A stretch of DNA of 50,731 bases from Candidatus Baltobacteraceae bacterium (GTDB lineage Bacteria; Vulcanimicrobiota; Vulcanimicrobiia; Vulcanimicrobiales; Vulcanimicrobiaceae), in the NCBI GenBank assembly GCA_036559195.1, contig DATBTN010000049.1, positions 1 to 50,731 on the forward strand, given 5' to 3'. A program made the position numbers and the translations under genes. Below, one piece after another: positions 24,958 to 33,839 of the stretch. A model generated the notes under the pieces. The model ran no database searches and had not been told where the DNA came from. It worked only from the letters and a program-made list of their open reading frames with translations. How positions within the stretch are numbered: the first letter of the stretch is position 1; the number at the start of each line of letters is the position of its first letter.

Positions 24958-25122
24958 TCTGCGGGACTCCTTTGAGGTGCGAGCCGGAACAGTTGCCGAC
25001 GCTCGTCCTGGTTAAAACGCGATGAGGGCCGCGTTTGTTCGCAGGAAACCGCTCGCTCGCCGCCTCTCCCGAGAGGTTCCCGTCCCGGGTCGCCGTAACT
25101 CAGGTGCGTTTTGGACGATTCG

Positions 25123-26379
25123 ATGAATGCACGCCCCGCCCGGCGGCGCGTGGTGGTCACCGGCCTCGGGGCCGTGACGCCCCTGGGAAATAGTACCGGC
25201 GAGTTCTGGCGCCGGCTGGTCGCCGGCGAGAGCGGCATGGGCCCGATCACGGCGTTCGATGCGAGCGATTTTTCGACGCGTTTTGCCGCCGAAGTCAAAG
25301 ACTTCGACGGTGAGACGCTGATCGGGAAAAAAGAGTCCAAGCGAATGGATCGCTTCGCGCAGTACGCACTGGTCGCGGCCCGCGAGGCGATCGAAGATGC
25401 GCGCCTGCCCGACGACGAGGCTTTTAAGGAACGGGTCGGCTCGGTGCTCGGCACGGGGATCGGCGGCATCCTCACGTTCTGGCACAATTCCGATATTGCC
25501 AATAAGAACGGAACCTGGGCGAAAGTGACGCCCTTCTTTATTCCGATGCTGATGGCCAATGCGGCGCCGGCGCACATCTCGATGCAGTACGGATTTCGCG
25601 GTCCGTTCTTTTCGGTGGCCAGCGCTTGCGCGTCGGCGAACGACGCGATCATCACCGCCTACAATTACATCGTCAACGGCGACTGCGACGCGATGGTCGC
25701 CGGCGGCACCGAAGCGACGATCTCGCCGCTGGCGCTGGGTGGTTTCTGCACGATGAAAGCGCTCTCGACCCGCAACGACGAGCCGACCAAAGCCAGCCGG
25801 CCGTGGGATAAGCAGCGCGACGGCTTCGTACTCGCCGAGGGCGCCGGGATTCTGATTCTAGAGGAGTACGAACTGGCGCGGCGGCGCGGCGCGACCATCT
25901 ATTGCGAGGTACTCGGATACGGGCAATCCTCCGATGCATACAACCTCGTCGCGCCCGATCCGGAGAGCCGCGGCGTGGAACTCGCGATGCAGCGGGCGCT
26001 CGCGCGCGCGGGCATTGCCGCCGGCGACGTCGATTACATCAACGCGCACGGCACTTCCACGCCGCTCGGCGACGTCGCCGAATCGGCCGCAATCGCGCGC
26101 GTCTTCGGTCCGGAACCGCGCGTTGCGGTGAGTTCGACCAAATCGATGCACGGTCACGCGCTCGGTGCGGCCGGCGGTATCGAAGGCATCGCAACGGTGC
26201 TTGCCGTGCGCGACGACATCATGCCGCCAACGATCAATTACGAATTCCCCGATCCCGAGTGCACGCTCGACTACGTGCCCAACGTGGCCCGCAAGGCGAC
26301 GGTGAACGTCGCGCTCTCCAACGGCTTCGGGTTCGGCGGGCATAACAGCGTGCTCGTTTTCGGCAAGCTCAAGCAGTAG
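25123..26379 (+). CDS. fabF: Beta-ketoacyl-ACP synthase II
   Basis: FabF condenses malonyl-ACP with acyl-ACP in fatty-acid elongation. The 418-residue protein has RRVVVTGLGAVTPLG at the N-terminus, the active-site Cys in SVASACASANDAI, and the two catalytic histidines in NAHGTSTPLGD and MHGHALGAAGG, followed by the late NGFGFGGHNS. ATG 25123 is chosen over an upstream TTG at 25111. rnc and smc follow in the common order, but acpP, which usually precedes fabF here, is missing; the gap to the left is too short to hold it. CCTCT and AGAGG at 25063-25076 could form a small leader hairpin. Confidence 0.93.
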   Translation: MNARPARRRVVVTGLGAVTPLGNSTGEFWRRLVAGESGMGPITAFDASDFSTRFAAEVKDFDGETLIGKKESKRMDRFAQYALVAAREAIEDARLPDDEAFKERVGSVLGTGIGGILTFWHNSDIANKNGTWAKVTPFFIPMLMANAAPAHISMQYGFRGPFFSVASACASANDAIITAYNYIVNGDCDAMVAGGTEATISPLALGGFCTMKALSTRNDEPTKASRPWDKQRDGFVLAEGAGILILEEYELARRRGATIYCEVLGYGQSSDAYNLVAPDPESRGVELAMQRALARAGIAAGDVDYINAHGTSTPLGDVAESAAIARVFGPEPRVAVSSTKSMHGHALGAAGGIEGIATVLAVRDDIMPPTINYEFPDPECTLDYVPNVARKATVNVALSNGFGFGGHNSVLVFGKLKQ

Positions 26380-26385
26380 CTGCAG

Positions 26386-27081
26386 GTGGCGGGCGAAAGC
26401 CGTCGGCGCCGCATGCGGGCGTTGCTGGAGGTTGCGAATCTGCCGTCCGGAGCCCTCGAGGTTCTCGAACCGGCCTTCGTGCACGAAAGTGCGGCGCGCG
26501 AAGGCGGAATCCCGAGCAACGAACGGTTGGAGTTTCTCGGCGACGCGATTCTCGGCGCGATCGTTGCCGGCTGGCTCTATGCGAACTACCCCGACGATAA
26601 AGAAGGCACGCTCGCCAAGCGCAAGGCCGCGATCGTGAGCGATCGATCGCTCGCAACGAGCGCGCGCCGGCTGGGATTTAGCGAATTGCTGCACGTCGGC
26701 GCCGGCGAGCGAGCCCACGGCGGCACCGAACGTACCTCGATCCTGGCCGACTGCTTCGAAGCGTTTATCGCCGCGGTCTACGGAACGTACGGACTCGAGC
26801 CCGCGCGCGACTTCGTCGTGCGGGAACACATCGCGTTCGTCGATCACGCCACCGCCAATCTCGCCGACTCGAAGACCCAGCTTCAGGAGCTCTCACAAGA
26901 GCGTTTCGCCTGCATGCCGGTCTATCGCGAAGAAGGCCAAGGCCCGGCGCACGAGCGACGCTTTACCGCTACCGTAAGCGTGAACGGCGAATTGCTCGGA
27001 ACCGGCAGCGGTCCGTCGAAGAAGGACGCCCAGCAAGCGGCCGCGACCCAAGCACTAACCACCCTACAGGCACGAGTATGA
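26386..27081 (+). CDS. rnc: Ribonuclease III
   Basis: The enzyme cuts double-stranded RNA in rRNA processing and mRNA decay. The 231-residue protein has the RNase III signature NERLEFLGDAILG with the metal-binding Glu and Asp, then DCFEAFIAAVYG with the second acidic pair, and a double-stranded RNA-binding domain at the C-terminus (DSKTQLQELSQERF and GSGPSKKDAQQAAATQAL). It starts at GTG, six bases after fabF ends, and its stop overlaps the smc ATG. Confidence 0.93.
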   Translation: MAGESRRRRMRALLEVANLPSGALEVLEPAFVHESAAREGGIPSNERLEFLGDAILGAIVAGWLYANYPDDKEGTLAKRKAAIVSDRSLATSARRLGFSELLHVGAGERAHGGTERTSILADCFEAFIAAVYGTYGLEPARDFVVREHIAFVDHATANLADSKTQLQELSQERFACMPVYREEGQGPAHERRFTATVSVNGELLGTGSGPSKKDAQQAAATQALTTLQARV

Positions 27082-30000
27082 AATTAAAGAGACTCAAGAC
27101 GTTTGGTTTTAAGACCTTTGCCGAATCCACCACGCTCGATTTTTCGGGCGGGATTACGGCCATCGTCGGTCCGAACGGATCGGGAAAATCGAATCTGATC
27201 GACGCGTTTCGCTGGGTGCTGGGCGAGACGAGCAGCAAGAGTCTGCGCTCGGGCAAAATGGAAGACGTCATCTTCGCCGGCAACGAAAAACGCAAGCCGC
27301 TCGGCCTGGCCGAGGTCTCGCTCACGTTCGATAACTCGGATCGCACGCTGCCGATCGATTACACGGAAGTCGAGTTGACGCGCCGCGCCTATCGCGCGGG
27401 TGAGATGGAATACTTCATCAATCGCAATCAGTGCCGTCTGCGCGACATCTTGGAATTGTTGATGGGCACGGGCCTCGGACCCGGCAGCTATTCGATCGTC
27501 TCGCAGGGGCAGATCGATGCGATTTTAACCAGCAAGCCGGCCGATCGGCGCGCGCTTTTCGAAGAGACCGCCGGCATCGCGAAATTTCTCGCGCGCAAAA
27601 ACGAGTCGATGCGCCGCCTCGAACAGACCGAGGCCAACGCCATTCGCATCAACGACTTGATCCAGGAGCTCGAGCGCCGCATTCCGGAACTCGACACGCA
27701 GGTGCGCCGCGCGAAGCGCTATCGGAAATTGAGCGCGCGCGTGCGCGACATCGAGATCCTGGCGTACATTCGCGCCAGCGCGTCGCGGCGAGCGGAACGC
27801 GATCGTCTCCGCGTAGACCTCGAGAAAAACGACGAAGTGCGCGGCGCGGCGGCCGCCAAATCGGCCTCGCTCGGCGCCGATCACGCCGCCCTGCGCACGA
27901 GCGTCTACCAGCACGAACTCGCACTCGAGGAATTTCGCACCCACAGCCAGCAGCTTCGCGCGCAGCTCGCGCGACTCGAAGCCGATTACGCCGGCGCCCT
28001 AGCGCGGCGCGAAGCGCTGGAGTCGCAGAGCACGCAGACCTCCGAAGACGTCGCTCGCGTGCAGGCCGAGCGCGAGACGCTCGCCGCGAGTATCGCCGGC
28101 CTCAACGCGCGCATCGAGCCGCTCGCGGGCGCGCTCGAATCGGCGCGCGAGCGCGAACTAGCCGCGCAGACCGAACTCTCCGGCGCGCGCGGCGAGCTCG
28201 ATGCGATCTTTACCAAGCTGCGCGAAGTGGAATCGGCGGCGGCCGAGTTCGCCGCGAAAAAAGCGGAACGCCGCGCCCAAGGCGAGCACGCGCGCGCCGA
28301 GGCCGAACGCCTCGAGGGCGAAGCTCAAGCCGCCAACGGCCGCGCGGACCAGATGCAGATCGCGGCCGGCGCCGCGCTGCACAAACACGCCGAGCGCGAG
28401 ACGCATCTCACCTCGCTCGAGACGACGCTGCTCGGCGCGCGCGGACGCTTCGAAGACGCGGAACGTGCGATGGCGCAGGCGCAGGGCGAACTCGCGCACG
28501 CGATGACCGCGGCGCGCGATTATTCGGGCGAACTTAAAGCCGCCGAATCGCGGCTGCACACGATCGAGGAACTCGAGGCGTCGCTCGAGGGACACGTTCC
28601 GGGCACCCGCGCCGTGGTTGAGGCGTGGCAGCGCGGAGAGCTGCGCGGCATCGAAGGCATCGTCAGCAACCTCATCACGACCGACGAACAATACGCGCGC
28701 GCGATGGACGTGGCGTTCGGCGCGCGGCTTTCGAATATCATCACGAGCAATTCCGAAGATGCCGAACGCGCGATCGAGTATTTGAATGCAAAGGAGAGCG
28801 GGCGCGCGACCTTTCTGCCGCTCGACACGCTGGCAAATCGGCCCGGTAAGGAACTGACGGCGGACTTGCGCGGCGTGCGCGGCGTGATCGAGTACGCGCA
28901 CGCGCTGATTCGCACCCAGCCGCAGTACGAAGGCGTCGTGCGCTTCTTGGTCGGCAACGTGCTCGTGGTCGACACGCTGCAGACCGGCATCTATCTCGCG
29001 CGCAATCGCGGCTTCCGCGACACGATCGTCACGCTTTCGGGCGAACAGATCACCGGCGGCGGCGCGATCACCGGCGGTCGTTATCGCCGCGAGAAGTCGA
29101 TTCTTTCCCGGCGCGTGCAGGCGCAGACCCTGCGCGAGCAGCTCATCGAGATGCGCGTCAACTTGGCGTCGCTGGAAACCGCCGTTACGGCGGCGAGCGT
29201 GCGCGGCGAATCGGCGCTTGCCGAACGCGAAGCGGCCAACGAAGCATCGCGCAGCGCGGAAGTCTCGCTCACCGAAATGCGCGGCGAAATGAGCAATCTC
29301 GCATCCGACGCGCAGCGCATGCGCTCCGAGTACGAGCTCGCGCGATCGCGCGTGAGCGAATTGCACGCCGCCGCGCAAGCGGCCCGCCTGCGCGAGCGGG
29401 AGCTCGAGGGCGCGGGCGCCGGAGAGCTGCGCAGCGATGAAGATCGCGTTCGGCTCGAAGCCGAACTCGCACAGGCCCGCGAGGCTATCGCGCGCGCCGA
29501 AGGCGTGCAGACGCAGGCCGCTTCGGAGGCCGGCGACCTGCGCGAGCGCTTCGCGGCGCTGGGTGCGGAGCGCGACGGCGCGAAGGCGCGGTTGGGCATT
29601 ATCGATGCGGACGGCGAGCGCGCGCGAACCGCGCGGGAGACGATGCTCGCCGAAATCGGCGACCTCGTCACGCAGACCGACACGGCAAGCGCGCAGCTCG
29701 AACGGCTGCGGACGGCGGTTCGCGAGGCCGACGCGCAATTCGACGCCGCGCGCAAAGAGCGCGAGACGATGAGCGAGCGGCTTACGTCGCTCGAATCTGA
29801 CGTGCGCACGGCCGAGATCGCGGAGCGCGAAGCGGCCGCGGGCGGCGAACGCTACCGTACGCGCTTGGCCGAGATCGAAGCCGAACTCGGGATGCTCGTT
29901 TCGCAGTTCGCGCAGAATCCGGCGACCGAAGACGAGTGCCGCGAGGTTGAGGGGCGCTACAAAGACGAGCCCGATGCAATCGCCGACGAATTGCCGCGTT

Positions 30001-30647
30001 TGCGCGAAGATTTGGCGCGTCTTTCGAACGTGAACTTAAACGCCGAGACCGACCGAGACGAACTCGGCGCGCGCGAGGCCTTCCTCAAAGAACAGCTCGA
30101 CGATCTGGCGCGGGCGCGCGAAACGCTGCTGCAGTCGATCCACGAGATCGAGGCGCAGACGCAAGTGCAGTTCAACGAGACCTTCAATGCGGTCTCCGAG
30201 GCCTTCACCGATATCTACGCCAAGCTCTTTCCGGGCGGTCTGGCAAAGATGTGGCAGACGAACCCCGACAATCTTTCGGAGACCGGCATCGAGATCTCGA
30301 TTCAACCGCCGGGCAAGAAGCTGATGCCGCTCGCGACGCTCTCGGGTGGCGAACGCGCGATGACGGCCGCGGCCCTGATCTTCGCGCTCATTCGCGTGCG
30401 TCCGGCGCCGTTCTATCTGCTCGACGAAGTCGATGCGGCCCTCGACGACGCCAACGTCGAGCGCTTCTCGAAGATGGTGCGCGAACTGGCGAGCGACTCG
30501 CAGATGATCATCGTTACGCACAACAAACAGACGATGGAGCTGGCCGATCGTATGTACGGCGTCACGATGGGCGAAGCCGGAATCAGCACGCTGATCTCCG
30601 CGGAACTTACGGCGCGCGACCGCGAACCGGAGCCTGCCCTTGCCTAA
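27078..30647 (+). CDS. smc: Chromosome segregation ATPase SMC
   Basis: The 1,189-residue protein is the bacterial condensin. It has Walker A (VGPNGSGKSNLIDAF) near the N-terminus, two long coiled coils rich in Glu, Ala and Arg, a hinge around residues 510-670 with its GGGAITGG glycines, and at the C-terminus the ABC signature (LSGGERAM) plus Walker B (FYLLDEVDAALDD). It works with ScpA/ScpB, is loaded by ParB at parS, and so links to the left end of the window. The ATG overlaps rnc. scpA and scpB are not here. Confidence 0.95.
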   Translation: MKLKRLKTFGFKTFAESTTLDFSGGITAIVGPNGSGKSNLIDAFRWVLGETSSKSLRSGKMEDVIFAGNEKRKPLGLAEVSLTFDNSDRTLPIDYTEVELTRRAYRAGEMEYFINRNQCRLRDILELLMGTGLGPGSYSIVSQGQIDAILTSKPADRRALFEETAGIAKFLARKNESMRRLEQTEANAIRINDLIQELERRIPELDTQVRRAKRYRKLSARVRDIEILAYIRASASRRAERDRLRVDLEKNDEVRGAAAAKSASLGADHAALRTSVYQHELALEEFRTHSQQLRAQLARLEADYAGALARREALESQSTQTSEDVARVQAERETLAASIAGLNARIEPLAGALESARERELAAQTELSGARGELDAIFTKLREVESAAAEFAAKKAERRAQGEHARAEAERLEGEAQAANGRADQMQIAAGAALHKHAERETHLTSLETTLLGARGRFEDAERAMAQAQGELAHAMTAARDYSGELKAAESRLHTIEELEASLEGHVPGTRAVVEAWQRGELRGIEGIVSNLITTDEQYARAMDVAFGARLSNIITSNSEDAERAIEYLNAKESGRATFLPLDTLANRPGKELTADLRGVRGVIEYAHALIRTQPQYEGVVRFLVGNVLVVDTLQTGIYLARNRGFRDTIVTLSGEQITGGGAITGGRYRREKSILSRRVQAQTLREQLIEMRVNLASLETAVTAASVRGESALAEREAANEASRSAEVSLTEMRGEMSNLASDAQRMRSEYELARSRVSELHAAAQAARLRERELEGAGAGELRSDEDRVRLEAELAQAREAIARAEGVQTQAASEAGDLRERFAALGAERDGAKARLGIIDADGERARTARETMLAEIGDLVTQTDTASAQLERLRTAVREADAQFDAARKERETMSERLTSLESDVRTAEIAEREAAAGGERYRTRLAEIEAELGMLVSQFAQNPATEDECREVEGRYKDEPDAIADELPRLREDLARLSNVNLNAETDRDELGAREAFLKEQLDDLARARETLLQSIHEIEAQTQVQFNETFNAVSEAFTDIYAKLFPGGLAKMWQTNPDNLSETGIEISIQPPGKKLMPLATLSGGERAMTAAALIFALIRVRPAPFYLLDEVDAALDDANVERFSKMVRELASDSQMIIVTHNKQTMELADRMYGVTMGEAGISTLISAELTARDREPEPALA

Positions 30648-32202
30648 AGCGGCGCTCTTCTCACTCTCGGATAAAACGGGTGCCGCCGAGGTGGCGGCCG
30701 CGCTCGTCGAGCGCGGCTACTCGATCTACGCGACCGGCGGCACGCGGACGTTTCTCGCCGAAGCGGGCATCGACGCGCGCGACGTTGAGGATCTGACCGG
30801 CTTTCCGGCGCTCTTCGGCGGTCGCGTGAAAACGCTGCATCCCAAAGTGTTCGGAGCGATCTTGCGCGACCGCGCCGCCTCGGACCATAACGCGCAGGCC
30901 GAGCACTATCACATCGCCGATCTTTCCGTGCTCGTGGTCAACCTCTATCCCTTTGAGGCCACCGTCGCCAAAGATGGAACGACGCTCTCGGAAGCGATCG
31001 AACAGATCGATATTGGCGGCGTCTCGCTGCTGCGCGCCGCCGCCAAGAACTTTCACGACGTCACGATCTTGAGCGATCCGTCGCATTACGCGGCCTACCT
31101 CGCCGCGCTTTCCAACGGGGGGCTCGATGCGAACGCACGCCGCCTGCTCGCGATCGCCGCGTTCGAGCGAACCGCCGAATACGACGCCGCGATCGCCCAC
31201 TATCTCGCGAGCGACGGCGAACTCCTACCGAGCGAGCTGCCGGGTTCGCTGACGTTGACGCTGCCGCTCGAACAGCGGCTGCGCTATGGTACCAACCCGC
31301 AATTACGCGCGGCGTTTTATCTCGCGCGCCCCGAGCGTTTGCCCAAGCAGCTCCACGGCAAGGCGCTCAGCTACAACAACCTGCTCGATCTCGACGCGAC
31401 CCTCCGACTGCTGGCGCGTGCGCCGTTCGGGGCCCGCTTCGGTTCCGAGCACGAACGTTTCGTGCGCGCCGCGATCGTCAAACACACGGTGCCGTGCGGC
31501 GTCGCGCAGCGTTCGAGCGTGGGCAAAGCCGTTCGCGACGCGCTCGATGCCGATCCGGTCTCGGCGTTCGGCGGGATCATCGCCGTCGACGCGCGCATCG
31601 ACCTCGAAGCCGCGCAGGCGCTCGCGCAGTTCTTTTTGGAGATCGTCGCCGCACCGGAATTCGACGACGACGCGCTCGCTCTATTGCGTAAGAAAAAAAA
31701 TCTGCGAATCATGCGGTTCGATGCAGCCGCCCCCGAAGAATTGCAGCGCGAATTGCGCGTACGCAGCGCGCTTGGCGGCGTGCTGGCCGAAGAAGAAGAT
31801 CCGCATTTCGCGCCCGAAACCTGGCGCACGGTGAGCGCGCGCGAACCGCTCGCCCAGGAGTGGCACGATCTCGCCTTTGCATGGGACATCGTGCGCCACG
31901 TGAAGAGTAACGGCGTGGTCATCGTCAGAGGGGGCGCGACGCACGGCATCTGCGCCGGCCAAACCAATCGCGTGAGCGCGGTGAAGATCGCCGGCATTCG
32001 AGCCGGCGCGAAAGCCGCCGGCGCCGCACTAGCGAGCGACGGGTTCTTCCCATTCGCCGACGGACTCGAAGCCGCTGCCGCCGCCGGCATTACCGCGATC
32101 ATCGCCCCCGAGGGGTCGGTACGCGACGCCGAAGTAATCGCCGCCGCCGACCGCCTCGGCGTCTCCCTCGTCTTCTCAACCCACCGCTACTTCCTCCACT
32201 AA
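30640..32202 (+). CDS. purH: Bifunctional AICAR transformylase/IMP cyclohydrolase
   Basis: PurH does the last two steps of IMP synthesis. The 520-residue protein has the N-terminal MGS-like cyclohydrolase domain (ALFSLSDKTG, YATGGTRTFL, GRVKTLHPKVFG) and the C-terminal transformylase domain (LRYGTNPQLRAAFY, VKHTVPCGVA, DPVSAFGGI with catalytic residues, and the late SDGFFPFADGLEAAA). The start is TTG at 30640, inside the end of smc. No other purine gene is in the window. Confidence 0.94.
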   Translation: MPKAALFSLSDKTGAAEVAAALVERGYSIYATGGTRTFLAEAGIDARDVEDLTGFPALFGGRVKTLHPKVFGAILRDRAASDHNAQAEHYHIADLSVLVVNLYPFEATVAKDGTTLSEAIEQIDIGGVSLLRAAAKNFHDVTILSDPSHYAAYLAALSNGGLDANARRLLAIAAFERTAEYDAAIAHYLASDGELLPSELPGSLTLTLPLEQRLRYGTNPQLRAAFYLARPERLPKQLHGKALSYNNLLDLDATLRLLARAPFGARFGSEHERFVRAAIVKHTVPCGVAQRSSVGKAVRDALDADPVSAFGGIIAVDARIDLEAAQALAQFFLEIVAAPEFDDDALALLRKKKNLRIMRFDAAAPEELQRELRVRSALGGVLAEEEDPHFAPETWRTVSAREPLAQEWHDLAFAWDIVRHVKSNGVVIVRGGATHGICAGQTNRVSAVKIAGIRAGAKAAGAALASDGFFPFADGLEAAAAAGITAIIAPEGSVRDAEVIAAADRLGVSLVFSTHRYFLH

Positions 32203-32228
32203 CCCGCAGCAACACCCCCCTTTCCCTT

Positions 32229-32288
32229 GTCATCCTGAGCTTGTCGAAGGACAGAGCTTGTCGAAGGACAGAGCTTGTCGAAGGACGG
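32229..32288 (+). repeat. 17-bp tandem repeat cluster of the GAGCYTGTCGAAGGAC family
   Basis: GTCATCCT is followed by three copies of a 17-base unit starting at 32237, 32254 and 32271; each reads GAGCTTGTCGAAGGACA or differs by one base. The same unit, with C for T at one position, occurs three times at 43143-43193 and once before 43444. I know this sequence class as an intergenic repeat in many bacterial genomes; its function is unknown. The last copy contains AAGGACGG five bases before an in-frame ATG (32294) of the next gene. Confidence 0.85.
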
Positions 32289-32308
32289 ACCACATGCGCG
32301 CAAACGGG

Positions 32309-32314
32309 TATACT
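32309..32314 (+). promoter_or_regulatory. Candidate -10 element, leaderless VOC gene
   Basis: TATACT, preceded by GGG, ends six bases before the ATG at 32321. With a usual start point the transcript would begin at or next to the ATG, which has no Shine-Dalgarno sequence. No good -35 box is seen. The alternative is translation from ATG 32294 using the repeat-derived AAGGACGG. Confidence 0.45.
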
Positions 32315-32320
32315 AGCCGC

Positions 32321-32722
32321 ATGCCGCGTTTTTTGCATACCTCGATCTTCGTTAACGACATGCAGGCGACGATCGACTTCTATACCCAGAAGCTCGGAAT
32401 GAAGCTGCTCGACGGTCCGTACCATTATCCCGGCAACGCCGACATGGCGTTTGTCGGGAACGATTGGAATGCGTACATCGAGCTGGTCTACGATCTCGAA
32501 GAACACCCGCCATACGAACTCGGGAATCGCTACGAACACCTCGCACTCGAGGTCGAGGGCGATCTGCAAACCTACGTGGGCGGTCTGCGCGATCGCGGCG
32601 TAAAGATTCTCAAGGACGTCTACAAGTCGCCGGGCGGCACGCGCGCGATCGCGTTCGTCGAAGATCCCAACGGCATTCCGATCGAACTGCTCGAGCCGCG
32701 CACGAAAGACTCGCCGTCTTAA
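32321..32722 (+). CDS. VOC-superfamily (glyoxalase-like) protein
   Basis: From ATG 32321 the product has 133 residues. Two beta-alpha-beta-beta-beta units are visible: FLHTSIFVNDMQATIDFYTQ with the N-terminal metal-ligand His, then GNRYEHLALEVEGDLQTYVG with the second His, and finally AFVEDPNGIPIELLEP with the C-terminal Glu. This is the layout of glyoxalase I-like metalloenzymes; lactoylglutathione lyase is the best single guess (symbol withheld). The Glu after the first unit lies in YIELVYD. ATG 32294 is an in-frame alternative that adds nine residues. Confidence 0.8.
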   Translation: MPRFLHTSIFVNDMQATIDFYTQKLGMKLLDGPYHYPGNADMAFVGNDWNAYIELVYDLEEHPPYELGNRYEHLALEVEGDLQTYVGGLRDRGVKILKDVYKSPGGTRAIAFVEDPNGIPIELLEPRTKDSPS

Positions 32723-32738
32723 GAACGTTTTCCGTCCG

Positions 32739-32750
32739 TACTACGTAGTA
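32739..32750. promoter_or_regulatory. Perfect 12-bp palindrome upstream of a small secreted-protein gene
   Basis: TACTACGTAGTA reads the same on both strands and lies five bases before the first ATG at 32756, in the 33-base gap after the VOC gene. Its place would let a dimeric regulator block translation start or transcription. There is no partner site or regulator gene that I can point to, and a 12-base palindrome can arise by chance. Confidence 0.3.
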
Positions 32751-32755
32751 ACGGT

Positions 32756-33109
32756 ATGATGATGCTTGCGCTAGCTACGCTCGCCGCCACGCTCGCTTTG
32801 CCGCTGCGGAACCACGCGGGCGCCGCGGTTCAATTGTCAACCGCGCAGAAGGGCCGCACGATCGCGGTGCCGCTCGGAGATTCGGTCCTCGTCGCGATGC
32901 GCGACGGCCGCACCTGGCGAGTTGCCAACGCCGACCCGACCATACTGGCGCCGCGCATCGGTGTGATGTGGATGCGAGGAGTTCAAGGCGGCTATGTGAC
33001 AAAACGAATCGGCCGCGATACGTTGCGTTTATCCGCACCTGGCGCACGTCCGGTGATCTTTCGTGTGAATGTCATCGCACCCGAGTCCCGACACGCGCCT
33101 CACTACTAA
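32756..33109 (+). CDS. Small secreted protein, unknown
   Basis: Three ATG codons follow each other (32756, 32759, 32762). The first gives a 117-residue product with a signal peptide (MMMLALATLAATLALPL, about 24 residues). The mature part is a short beta-rich domain with GDSVLVAMRDGRTWRVAN, ending in a strand (PVIFRVNVIAPE). The length and strand pattern recall small chagasin-type inhibitor domains, but the hallmark loops cannot be seen, so I do not assign it. It faces the convergent ABC cassette 25 bases away. Confidence 0.6.
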   Translation: MMMLALATLAATLALPLRNHAGAAVQLSTAQKGRTIAVPLGDSVLVAMRDGRTWRVANADPTILAPRIGVMWMRGVQGGYVTKRIGRDTLRLSAPGARPVIFRVNVIAPESRHAPHY

Positions 33110-33134
33110 ACCGCAACGAGTCAGTCGACGACCC

Positions 33135-33827
33135 TTAGCCGGCCATCACCGAAAGCGGCCCGTTGACCAGCTGCCCATCGAGGAGGCAGATCGTGCGCTT
33201 GGCGTGTTTGGCGAAGCGTGAATCGTGCGTCACAATGACGATCGTCGAGCCTGAGTCGTTCAGCTCGCGCAGCAGCTCCATAACGGCCTCCCCATTGCGC
33301 GTATCGAGATTGCCGGTTGGCTCGTCGGCCAACATGATTGCAGGGTCGCCAGCGAGAGCGCGCGCCACTGCCACGCGCTGTTGCTCGCCGCCCGAGAGCT
33401 GCATCGGGTAGTGCTTGGCGCGGTGGGACATTCGCACGCGCTCGAGGACTTCGGCCACCCGCGTACGGCGTGCGCCTTTCGTCATACCGGCGTACACCAG
33501 CGGCAACTCCACATTCTCGTAAATCGAGAGGTCGCCGATCAAATTGAAACTCTGAAAAATAAAGCCGATTGCCTGATTGCGGATTCGAGAACGCTCGCCT
33601 GAACTTAATTGCTCCACGGCCGTTCCATCCAAGAAATACTTCCCTCCGGTGGGCACGTCGAGAAGGCCGATGATCGATAGCAACGTCGATTTTCCGCAGC
33701 CCGACGGTCCTTGGATTGCAACGTATTCGCCGCGGCCGATCTGCAACGTGACGCCGCGTAACGCCCGGGTCTCGACTTCGTCGGTAAGAAAGCTCTTCCC
33801 GAGGTCTTGAAGTTCAACAAGCGCCAT
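33135..33827 (-). CDS. ABC transporter ATP-binding protein, MacB/LolD type
   Basis: The 230-residue ATPase has Walker A (GPSGCGKSTLLSIIG), a Q-loop (FIFQSFNLI), the signature LSGGEQQRVAVARAL, Walker B (IMLADEPTGNLD) and the switch His in IVTHD. The EP-TGNLDT stretch and the short length place it in the MacB/LolD/FtsE group, which works with FtsX-like permeases. A strong ribosome site (AAAGGAG) precedes the ATG. It is the last gene of the cassette padR-permease-adaptor-ATPase. Confidence 0.9.
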   Translation of the reverse strand: MALVELQDLGKSFLTDEVETRALRGVTLQIGRGEYVAIQGPSGCGKSTLLSIIGLLDVPTGGKYFLDGTAVEQLSSGERSRIRNQAIGFIFQSFNLIGDLSIYENVELPLVYAGMTKGARRTRVAEVLERVRMSHRAKHYPMQLSGGEQQRVAVARALAGDPAIMLADEPTGNLDTRNGEAVMELLRELNDSGSTIVIVTHDSRFAKHAKRTICLLDGQLVNGPLSVMAG

Positions 33828-33839
33828 AGTTCATCTCCT

